Assembly (NCBI GenBank): GCA_015663235.1
Contig: DQSL01000088.1
Span: forward strand, 1 to 43,798
Reading direction: 5' to 3'
Source: Mariprofundaceae bacterium
Lineage (GTDB): Bacteria > Pseudomonadota > Zetaproteobacteria > Mariprofundales > Mariprofundaceae
DNA: 43,798 nt
The translations under genes were made by a program, and so were the position numbers. The notes below the pieces were generated by a model. It was not told the DNA's origin. It made no database searches and was given only the letters and a program-made list of their open reading frames with translations. This document shows positions 24,895-32,422 of this stretch, one piece after another. Every line of letters starts with the position of its first letter. The stretch's first letter is position 1.

Positions 24895-26222
24895 TTATAA
24901 CGATGCTTTTTCTAACTGCTCGAGGCAGGATACAACCTCTGCAGATAAGTCGCCAATGGCATCAACCTTTTGAATGGAAGCAGCAATATCACCTGCATTG
25001 TAAAGCGACACCGCTTCCTTAGCCATGCTATGCATGTTGGCGTGGGGTGTTTCTAGCTTTCTAAACGAAGGGTGAATCCCATATTCGCCTTTGCCTTCAG
25101 CATCATACCATTTGCCAAGGCGACAATGATGATGGTTAGTCACCTCGCTAATATCAATGCTGCCGCGCCCAAGAATCATATCAACCAAGCGTTTTTTCCA
25201 AAACATATGGTCACTTTTTGCCAGTTGAATCACGGCATTGGTAATTTTTAATTCTGCAAACTCTGCCAAGTCTTGGCGAAGCATAACATCCATAGCATCG
25301 GTTTGGTCGAGAATTGATGTTGCTTGGTTTCCCATGCTTCGTGCATCACTTGAGCTGGATGTCACACCTTCAGCAATTTCTGCCGAAGCAATTGATTGAT
25401 CTTTGGTGGCTTGATGAATGCCATACACACTATCATCTACTTGATCCATGCCTGCAGTGATAGATGCCATGGCTTCTTGCCCTGACGCGACAACAGAAGA
25501 CGCATGATGAATGCTGTTGGACATCGCATCCATTTGTTTGACCACGACAGATACGGCCTTTTGAATGTTGTCACTTTTTTCTACGATATTATCGGCTGCA
25601 TCTTTGGTTTGGTGAGAGAGTTGTTTAACCTCACCTGCCACCACAGCAAAACCACGCCCTGCATCTCCAGCACGCGCTGCTTCAATGGTTGCATTGAGTG
25701 CCAAAAATTGGTTTGGTCAGAAATCTTGCGAATAGTTGATAAGAGTTGGTCAATTTCTTGAGAAACAAGTGATAGTCTACGAACTTCAGCGGTGACTTCC
25801 GCCATTTGTGCAGTAGTTGAGTCAATGACCTTATGTACTTGATTCATAGCTTCTGTGCCATTGGATACGGCTTTTTTGGTTTCGGTACTTTGTTGTCCGA
25901 CTTTATCGGCTTATTCAGCCATCATTTGTACAGTGATACTCATTTCTTCAGTAGCAGCCGCCATGCTTTCAGTGCGGTTGGCAACACTATCTGCTGTTTG
26001 TTGAAGTTTTGCCATGCTAATGGTGCTTTCAAAGCCTGCAATAGATAGATTAACTTTATCTTTTAGTTCTTTGAGTTGCATGCTATCAAGCCAAGCTAAC
26101 ATGCTGTTGGCTTGCTCGGATAGCGGGTTATCTTGGGTTATGCGAAATGTAAAATCGCCTTTACTAACTGCATTAAAAAGCGATGTAATTTCAGTTTGTT
26201 GTTCTGAATTTATTTGATTCAT
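24895..26222 (-). pseudogene. Methyl-accepting chemotaxis-type receptor with CZB domain, broken by a stop and a frameshift
   Basis: Three minus-strand pieces make one receptor of about 442 residues. The N-terminal part (from ATG 26222, with AAGGGA eight bases upstream) has no membrane helix and ends at an in-frame TAA (25911-25913) after ITVQMMAE, where a glutamine codon CAA is expected. The frame continues with ADKVGQQSTETKKAV. It is broken again at the five-base A run 25703-25707, where one extra base restores [18 protein letters not shown]. The last part has the signalling tip [18 protein letters not shown]. It ends in a chemoreceptor zinc-binding (CZB) domain with [11 protein letters not shown]. 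It would be a soluble, possibly zinc- or redox-sensing receptor. Sequencing error is possible for the homopolymer lesion but less so for the stop. Confidence 0.85.
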
Positions 26223-26399
26223 AATCATTATCCCTTGGTGTCTGTATCGAAAAGATGGTTGTGCATTCAAAGCAAAATAGATGCCAAATAATGACTTGGG
26301 GAAATAATCAATTTTGAAAGCATTTGTGTTTCTTTGTTTTTTTGGCAGATTGCGGCGATATTTTTCAGGGTTGTATCCCTTTTCAGGAGTGTTATTTTT

Positions 26400-26849
26400 A
26401 TGAATATTGGTTGTGTAAGTAAAGGTTTAGCCATTGCGATTGCTTTGGGTTTGTTTGGTTATTTTGTAGGTCCTATGGTTGGTTTGAATCAAGATATACC
26501 TGTGGGTTCGGTGTTGGCATCAGGTTTGATGTTTGGTTTTTTATTGGGTGCTTGGATGTTTGGCACTAAAGGTTCATCTGCGTCAAAAACAAAACATGAC
26601 AATACCAATGTGTTGTATGTTGGTAATATCCCTTTTAAAGCGCGCGAAGAAGAAGTGCAGCGTTTGTTTGAAGCATACGGCTCTGTTGCTTCGGTTCGTT
26701 TGGTTCGCGGAGGGCCAAGTCGCCGCCCTAAAGGTTATGGTTTTGTGGAAATGGCAACAGCAGGTGATGTGAAAGCAGCCTTAGCCTTGAATGGTGAAGA
26801 GTTTGCAGGTCGCAAGCTGCGCGTGAACGAAGCTAAAGATAAGAACTAA
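26400..26849 (+). CDS. Membrane-anchored RNA-recognition-motif (RRM) protein
   Basis: A 149-aa protein with two hydrophobic helices (about residues 8-26 and 36-54) in the N-terminal third. A short polar linker leads to a complete RRM, with RNP2 LYVGNI (72-77) and RNP1 KGYGFVEM (111-118), the consensus RNA-contacting aromatic and basic positions. ATG 26400 follows AGGAG (26385-26389) at ten bases. The upstream extension of the open frame to 26334 lacks a ribosome-binding site. Bacterial RRM proteins are usually small soluble proteins; tethering to the membrane is uncommon. RNA targets are unknown. It faces rluC and lies near rne. Confidence 0.85.
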   Translation: MNIGCVSKGLAIAIALGLFGYFVGPMVGLNQDIPVGSVLASGLMFGFLLGAWMFGTKGSSASKTKHDNTNVLYVGNIPFKAREEEVQRLFEAYGSVASVRLVRGGPSRRPKGYGFVEMATAGDVKAALALNGEEFAGRKLRVNEAKDKN

Positions 26850-26867
26850 GCTTATTCAGAGTTTCCC

Positions 26868-27824
26868 TTAATCCTTTTTGTTGAAGTGCGCCCAACGCTT
26901 AGGCCAAGGCGCACGACAATCTAGTTGTTTTTTCGATACAGGATGGGTAAAGCGCAGCCGCCAAGCGTGAAGTGCTAAACCTTTGCCTTGGAGAGCCTTA
27001 AAAAGTTTAACGTCCTCTTTTTCGGCATACTTAGGGTCGCCGAGAATGGCGTGACCTTCGTTTTGAAGCTGAACCCTTAGTTGGTGGGTGCGCCCACTGT
27101 GCGGTTGCAGCGCCACCAAGCTATATTTCCAATGATTGTGTTCGCGCAATAAAACTGTTTGTAAATCTGTGATGGCTTCTTGTCCATCTTCAGTATCAAT
27201 GACCATGCGTTCACCACTCTTGGTGATACCTTTGGCAAGTTTGGACTGCATACGTCCTGCATAAGGGTAGGGGTGACCCACGACCCATGCGAGATAGGTT
27301 TTGTGGGCATCGCGCTCGCGGAACTGTTCGGTAAGCTGCCTTAAACAGTGCAAATTTTTGGCAAGCAACAAACAACCACTGGTATCTCTATCCAAACGAT
27401 GCGCCAAGCGTAGCTCAGGCAAGTTTAGTTGAACTTTTAACCGCTCCACCAAACCAGCATCATGACCGCTGCCGCCGTGAACAACCAAACCTTCTTCTTT
27501 GTTGACCAGCAAAATGTCATTGTCTTCATAAATCACATCAAGGTTTCTTAGCGGTTTGAGTGTTGGTTCTTCTGCGTTATGATCTTCAGCGTTGGCACGT
27601 AAACTTACGGGCAAGAAAATGCTATCACCTTCTTGAACACGGTGTTCAGGTTTGACACGTTTACCATTCACGCGGACATTTTTCTTGCGAATTAAGCGCA
27701 AAATCAAGGTGCGTTTTTCTTGACCCAATAAACGGCAAAGTACGCGGTCTAGGCGGCTATCAGCCTCATTTTTGTCAATGATAAGGTGGGCTTGTGTATC
27801 GGGTTTATGTTCTAAACTTGCCAA
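26868..27824 (-). CDS. rluC: 23S rRNA pseudouridine synthase RluC-like
   Basis: A RluA-family pseudouridine synthase of 318 aa. An S4 RNA-binding domain (SRLDRVLCRLL...KKNVRVNGKRVKPEHRVQEGD, about residues 23-65) precedes the catalytic domain with AHRLDRDTSGCLLLAK (catalytic Asp in RLDRDTSG) and HSGRTHQLRVQL. RluC modifies U955, U2504 and U2580 in E. coli. Divergent placement next to rne is the same as in E. coli and favours RluC over RluD, a second copy of which lies at 30120. The start is TTG with GAGGA (27830-27834) five bases upstream; no ATG lies near. Confidence 0.88.
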   Translation of the reverse strand: MASLEHKPDTQAHLIIDKNEADSRLDRVLCRLLGQEKRTLILRLIRKKNVRVNGKRVKPEHRVQEGDSIFLPVSLRANAEDHNAEEPTLKPLRNLDVIYEDNDILLVNKEEGLVVHGGSGHDAGLVERLKVQLNLPELRLAHRLDRDTSGCLLLAKNLHCLRQLTEQFRERDAHKTYLAWVVGHPYPYAGRMQSKLAKGITKSGERMVIDTEDGQEAITDLQTVLLREHNHWKYSLVALQPHSGRTHQLRVQLQNEGHAILGDPKYAEKEDVKLFKALQGKGLALHAWRLRFTHPVSKKQLDCRAPWPKRWAHFNKKD

Positions 27825-28190
27825 AATCGTCCTCTTTTGTTCTAATGCCCCAATTGTACATGTGTTCCGCGTGTGTGGCGATGTTTGCGATTAAGTTCGC
27901 ATTTTGATCGAAAAACTTTGCAGGTTGATGCATTGAGAAGTTAATCCTTCATTTCAATCAATATTTCGGAGAGTGAGTCGTTTTTTTTGCAGGTCTCACC
28001 AAGCCAGTCTCGTGTTGAGCTATGAACAATAAAATAAAACAAAGCCGCCTGACGGTCTTAAATTGATTGCAATTTGATAGGTTTTTAGCATAAGTTAAAA
28101 AACATGCCAAAAGCCTTACCAATAATATAAATCCTTGTTTTTACTTGGGATTTTATGTGTATTTATGCCGTTAGCGGAAAGGAAACCGCT
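27825..28190 (+). other. Long rne leader and divergent promoter region
   Basis: This 366-bp gap between rluC and rne has no convincing ORF. It contains several potential hairpins: a GTGAG/CTCAC pair around an eight-base T-run (near 27974-28000), AAATTG-ATTG-CAATTT (28060-28075), a GTTTTT...AAAAAC pair just after, and the hairpin that presents the rne ribosome-binding site (28172-28191). RNase E leaders in enterobacteria are long and structured and mediate autoregulation by cleavage. A similar role here is an inference. Confidence 0.5.
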
Positions 28191-28191
28191 A
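28172..28191 (+). promoter_or_regulatory. Hairpin with the rne Shine-Dalgarno in its loop
   Basis: TAGCGG (28172-28177) pairs perfectly with CCGCTA (28186-28191); the 8-base loop AAAGGAAA carries the AAGGA ribosome-binding site. The last base of the stem is the A of the rne ATG. Confidence 0.6.
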
Positions 28192-30110
28192 TGAAAAAGT
28201 TGATGCTTATCAACGCCTCAAACGAGGAGGAAAGTCGTGTTGCGATTGTAGAAGATGATTTTTTACAAGAGCTAGACATTGAGTCCACCCACAAAGTTCT
28301 CACCAAAGGTAATATTTACCGAGCCACTATCACCAAAGTAGAAGCCAGCTTACAAGCTGCATTTGTTGAGTATGGTGCGCTTCGCCAAGGGTTTTTACCT
28401 TTGAGCGAAATTCATCCAGACTTCTGGAAAGATGGTGCGGATAAAACCAAAGACTCGCGCAATGTGAATATTCAAGATGTGCTGGAAGCAAAACAAACTA
28501 TCTTGGTTCAAGTTGTTAAAGAAGAGCGAGGCAATAAAGGTGCGGCAATGACCACCTTTATTTCACTTGCAGGGCGTTATTTGGTGCTTAGCCCCAACAC
28601 CGCACGTGGCGGCATTTCGCGCAAGCTTCCTGATGATGTGCGTCGCACATTAAAAGAAATTTTGACGCAGCTTAATGTGCCAGAACATATGGGTTTGATT
28701 GTGCGCACCGCAGGACGCGACCAAAAGCTTGAGGCATTGGAACGAGATTACTCTTATTTGCAACGCTTGTGGGATGAGATTCGTATCAAAGGTGGGTCAA
28801 CGCCGCCGCCGGCATTAATCTACCTTGAAGGCGATATGGCAACACGCGCTATCCGCGACCATTTCAGTGATGATATTCAAGAAATTTGGGTGGATAATCA
28901 TGAAGTGTATACACGCACCAAAAACTTCGTTCATGCTGTGCTTCCTGGCAAAGAAAAGCTGGTAAAACTTTACCGTGGAAAGAAACCTATTTTCCGTCAT
29001 TATGGCATTGAAGGACAATGTGAACAAATTCATGAGCGCGAAATTCGTCTTCCATCTGGCGGCTCCATTGTGTTTGACCCGACCGAAGCATTGACCGCTG
29101 TGGATGTCAATTCATCACGCTCGACTCGTGGTAAACACATTGATGATACGGCACTTAATACCAACCTAGAAGCCGCACAAGAAATTGCGCGCCAGTTGCG
29201 CATTCGTGATATTGGCGGTTTGGTTGTTGTTGATTTTATTGACATGGTCAACCGCAAACATGGGCAGCAGGTGGAAGAGGCACTTAGAGGTGCAACGGTC
29301 AGTGATAAAGCACGGGTTCAATTTGCACGCATTTCACGTTTTGGACTGCTGGAAATGTCACGCCAACGTTTGCACCCATCTGTGCGTGAAACAACCACAG
29401 AAACATGCCCAAGATGTGAAGGTCGCGGCACAATCCTTACGGTTGGATCTATGGCATTGCAAATGCTCACGCGCATGGAAGACTTGGCTGAAAAAGGCAA
29501 AAAACCAAAGCTTGTGGTGCAAGTGCCATCGGAAACGGGCGAGTATTTGATGAACAATAAGCGTGATAATATTGCGCGTATTGAAGAAATGCATGATATT
29601 CAAATTTCATTGCAAATCCGTCCTGATTTGTTGATACCGCACTACCGCATTGAACGCCATTGGCGCGATGAAACACAAGATAGATTGGAAGTGTTGGAAG
29701 ATACGCTCAAAGGCAAAAAACCACAGCGAGTTGCACGAAAACTTAAACAAATGAAACCTGTGGTGGGCATTCCTAAACCTTTGCCAGCGCGTCAAAAGAA
29801 AAGTTGGTTGAAAACATTGTGGGAATCATTGTTTGAGAAAAAGGACAAGGCTGAGAAACCCACGCGTAAACGTGCGCCGCAGCGTAAACGTAAGCGCAAG
29901 CCTATCAATAGTAAGAATGCAAACAAACAGAATAACCAAGCCAAAACGCTACCTGAAAAGAAAGTAGAAAATGAAAAAACAAATGCGACTGAGACACCCA
30001 AACGCCGTCGCCGTCGCCGTCGTCCTGCGAAAGCAAAAGAAGGCGGAAACCAAGCGGTTGATAGCAAAGTAGAAAACAAGAACAAAGAGCCACAAGCCGC
30101 TGCGGAGTAA
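28191..30110 (+). CDS. rne: Ribonuclease E/G
   Basis: Endoribonuclease central to mRNA decay and rRNA/tRNA processing. In this 639-aa protein the N-terminal S1 domain spans about 38-120. Catalytic aspartates are D305 (AVDVNSSRSTRG) and D348 (VVVDFIDM), and the zinc-link cysteines are C406 and C409 (CPRCEGRG), each shifted by two from E. coli RNase E. The tail from about 530 is highly basic and low-complexity, ending in an arginine-rich RRRRRRRPAKAKE segment that probably binds RNA. It is much shorter than the E. coli degradosome scaffold. ATG 28191 is chosen over 28155 for its ribosome-binding site and the canonical MKKLMLINA start. Its structured leader suggests autoregulation. Confidence 0.95.
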   Translation: MKKLMLINASNEEESRVAIVEDDFLQELDIESTHKVLTKGNIYRATITKVEASLQAAFVEYGALRQGFLPLSEIHPDFWKDGADKTKDSRNVNIQDVLEAKQTILVQVVKEERGNKGAAMTTFISLAGRYLVLSPNTARGGISRKLPDDVRRTLKEILTQLNVPEHMGLIVRTAGRDQKLEALERDYSYLQRLWDEIRIKGGSTPPPALIYLEGDMATRAIRDHFSDDIQEIWVDNHEVYTRTKNFVHAVLPGKEKLVKLYRGKKPIFRHYGIEGQCEQIHEREIRLPSGGSIVFDPTEALTAVDVNSSRSTRGKHIDDTALNTNLEAAQEIARQLRIRDIGGLVVVDFIDMVNRKHGQQVEEALRGATVSDKARVQFARISRFGLLEMSRQRLHPSVRETTTETCPRCEGRGTILTVGSMALQMLTRMEDLAEKGKKPKLVVQVPSETGEYLMNNKRDNIARIEEMHDIQISLQIRPDLLIPHYRIERHWRDETQDRLEVLEDTLKGKKPQRVARKLKQMKPVVGIPKPLPARQKKSWLKTLWESLFEKKDKAEKPTRKRAPQRKRKRKPINSKNANKQNNQAKTLPEKKVENEKTNATETPKRRRRRRRPAKAKEGGNQAVDSKVENKNKEPQAAAE

Positions 30111-30119
30111 ATAAGGCTT

Positions 30120-31094
30120 ATGAAACATGAAGGGCAAGGCATCCAACATTGGGAAATTTCTGAGCCCCAGCATGGAAAACGTTTGGATCAGGTGCTAACG
30201 GATGTGTCGGGTTTAACCCGCGTTCGTATTCAATCCTTAATCAGCGATGGTCATGTTTGGAAAGATGGTGCGCAAAGTGTAAAACTCAAGCGTTCAACAC
30301 GCGTTATTTTGGGTGAAGTGTACCAAATGTGTGTGCCAGAGCCGAAAGCATTGACATTAACACCTGAAAACATTGCCTTGGACATCTTATTTGAAGATGA
30401 ATACCTGATTGTGGTGAACAAACCTGCGGGCATGGTGGTGCATCCATCACATGGGCATGATACAGGCACATTGGTTCACGCCTTGCTGTATCACTGTGAT
30501 AGTTTGCCTGGTATCAACGGTGTGGAACGCCCTGGTATTGTGCACCGCCTGGATAAAGACACATCGGGCAGTTTGGTGGTGGCAAAAACAGAAGCCGCGC
30601 ATCAAGGCTTATCGGCATTGTTTGCTAGCCATGATTTGCAGCGTGAATATGTGGCATGGTGCAGGGGTTTTCCGCATTGGATTGAGAAGCGTATTGAGCT
30701 GCCGATTGGTAGACATCCCCATCATAGACAAAAAATGGCAGTGAGCCCGAAAGGGAAAATAGCAATTACCGATGCCAAGTTAGAGAAGCGCTACGATGAC
30801 AATTTCTGTCGCATTCGTTTGCGGCTACACACAGGCAGAACGCATCAAATTCGTGTGCATTTAAGCCATGAAAATGTACCCGTGTTGGCGGATGCTTTGT
30901 ATGGTAGAAAGTTTAATCCAAGCAAGCATATTCCTGAGCCAGCATTTGGCATTTTGACGCAACTAAGCCGCCAAGCTCTACATGCGCAAGTCTTAGGCTT
31001 TAAACACCCCATAACCCATGAAGATATTCATTGTGTTGCACCTTTTCCTGAAGAATTGAAGGCACTTGATGAAGCCTTGGTTGTGCTTGGCTGA
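30120..31094 (+). CDS. rluD: 23S rRNA pseudouridine synthase RluD-like
   Basis: A second RluA-family synthase, 324 aa. The S4 domain (GKRLDQVLTDVSGLTRVRIQ..LISDGHVWKDG) and the catalytic GIVHRLDKDTSGSLVVAK are present, with the RTHQIRVHLSHENVPVLAD region. RluD makes U1911, U1915 and U1917 in helix 69. It is followed by pgeF/yfiH with overlapping TGATG, as in E. coli, where rluD is directly followed by yfiH, so RluD is a better fit than RluA or RluC. It starts 9 bp after the rne stop. Confidence 0.9.
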   Translation: MKHEGQGIQHWEISEPQHGKRLDQVLTDVSGLTRVRIQSLISDGHVWKDGAQSVKLKRSTRVILGEVYQMCVPEPKALTLTPENIALDILFEDEYLIVVNKPAGMVVHPSHGHDTGTLVHALLYHCDSLPGINGVERPGIVHRLDKDTSGSLVVAKTEAAHQGLSALFASHDLQREYVAWCRGFPHWIEKRIELPIGRHPHHRQKMAVSPKGKIAITDAKLEKRYDDNFCRIRLRLHTGRTHQIRVHLSHENVPVLADALYGRKFNPSKHIPEPAFGILTQLSRQALHAQVLGFKHPITHEDIHCVAPFPEELKALDEALVVLG

Positions 31095-31834
31095 TGTTTT
31101 CCTCATCTGAGCTTATGGGAAAACATGGTGTGAAAGCCGTGTTTAGTGATAGGCAAGGTGGAGTCAGCGAAGGCATGTTTTCCAGCTTAAACTTGGGTGA
31201 ACATTTGGGCGATGACGCAGCACATGTTGCAGAAAACTTGGCAACATTGTGCCAGCAAACATCTATACCCATACCTCATCAAGCTGAACAAGTTCATGGT
31301 ATTGAAATATTATATTGTCAGGGTGCTGGAAAGATGCACCAAAGCCAAGCAGACATTTTAATAGCAACTGAAACACAAGTGACGCTTGCAGTGCGCACTG
31401 CCGACTGTTTACCCATACTTTTGGCTGATATTGAAGCAGGTGTTGTGGCGGCTGTTCATGCTGGATGGCGAGGCACGGTACAACATGTTGTTGGTGTGGC
31501 TGTTGATGCGATGTGTGATAAAGGTGCAAAACATGAGCGTATTTTAGCCAGCCTTGGTCCTAGCATTGGTCGCTGCTGTTTTGAAGTCAGCGCGGATATT
31601 GCGGCTTCTTTATCTCAATCTTGTGGCGCGGATGTGCGCTCGGATAAAGAGGGGAAAGTATTTGCCGACTTGTCAAAAACAAATCAATACCAACTGCGCA
31701 ACAAAGGCTTAAGCGCTTCATCCATTGACGTTTCACAGGTTTGTACTTACTGCAATCTACAGCCTCATTACTTTTCTTACCGCCGCGACTGTGGCAAAAC
31801 AGGTCGGCAACTTGCAATGGTCACCTTGCCTTAG
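31094..31834 (+). CDS. pgeF: Polyphenol oxidase/laccase-domain family protein PgeF (YfiH)
   Basis: A 246-aa member of the YfiH/YlmD (DUF152) family, zinc-dependent purine nucleoside phosphorylase or cell-wall editing enzymes formerly called multicopper polyphenol oxidases. Key elements are FSDRQGGVSEGMFSSLNLG, LAVRTADCLPILLAD, AAVHAGWRGTVQHVV (zinc histidine) and the C-terminal CTYCNLQPHYFSYRRDCGKT. The physiological reaction is not settled. Its ATG overlaps the rluD stop. Confidence 0.88.
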   Translation: MFSSSELMGKHGVKAVFSDRQGGVSEGMFSSLNLGEHLGDDAAHVAENLATLCQQTSIPIPHQAEQVHGIEILYCQGAGKMHQSQADILIATETQVTLAVRTADCLPILLADIEAGVVAAVHAGWRGTVQHVVGVAVDAMCDKGAKHERILASLGPSIGRCCFEVSADIAASLSQSCGADVRSDKEGKVFADLSKTNQYQLRNKGLSASSIDVSQVCTYCNLQPHYFSYRRDCGKTGRQLAMVTLP

Positions 31835-31870
31835 CTTGCTCAATCATTTCTTGGCTTTAAACTGGCGTAA

Positions 31871-32422
31871 ATGTTGAAATCTATTTGTATCTTATACCTT
31901 TGTTGGTTTTCTGTTTTTTCTGCTTGGGCGGATGTGTCTTCTGCTGAGAATGGTATGCGAGTATATGTTAAAAATGATGTGGTATATTGTGATATTCAGG
32001 CATTTCAACAAGAAGCTTATATCCTTAAAGTGATTGGTTCAGGCTCTCCCATGACGGTGTTTTGGCAGTTTGATGTCGAGCAAGTGCGTGATTATTGGTT
32101 GAATAAACAGGTTGTTTCGGTGCGTTTGGGCAGACAAGTGATTCCCGACTTGGTGACACAGCGGTGGTTGATGCGCGACTTGAATGTAGGCATTGTCAAA
32201 CATACAACAGATGCTCAAGAAGCCATGCGCTTTCTTTCAGAAATGAATCAGGCGGCGGTGGTTGACGTTTCAGTGCTTGATGCTGATACGAATTATTTAT
32301 TGAAAACACGCTTCTTTTTGTACGAGGGTGAGGCCGAAGACAAGAGTTGGGTTCCATTGTTTAACAGTTCGGGTGTAGATATGGGAGACTTGCCATTGGA
32401 CTTGGGTGTGGTGAATGACTGA
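31871..32422 (+). CDS. DUF4390 family exported protein
   Basis: A 183-aa protein with a signal peptide (LKSICILYLCWFSVFSAWADV, cleavage near residue 20). A beta-rich domain follows, with YVKNDVVYCDIQAF, DYWLNKQVVSVRLGRQVIPD and a C-terminal VPLFNSSGVDMGDLPLDLG. Proteins of this kind (DUF4390) are repeatedly found directly before ntrY-ntrX in proteobacteria; none has a firm function. Its stop overlaps the ntrY start. It may modulate the periplasmic input of NtrY, but this is inference from position. Confidence 0.75.
   Translation: MLKSICILYLCWFSVFSAWADVSSAENGMRVYVKNDVVYCDIQAFQQEAYILKVIGSGSPMTVFWQFDVEQVRDYWLNKQVVSVRLGRQVIPDLVTQRWLMRDLNVGIVKHTTDAQEAMRFLSEMNQAAVVDVSVLDADTNYLLKTRFFLYEGEAEDKSWVPLFNSSGVDMGDLPLDLGVVND

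Noticed and set aside
29792-30142. Minus-strand ORFs opposite the rne tail
   Set aside because: They are serine/phenylalanine-rich shadows of the arginine/lysine-rich tail, with no recognisable domain or ribosome-binding site.
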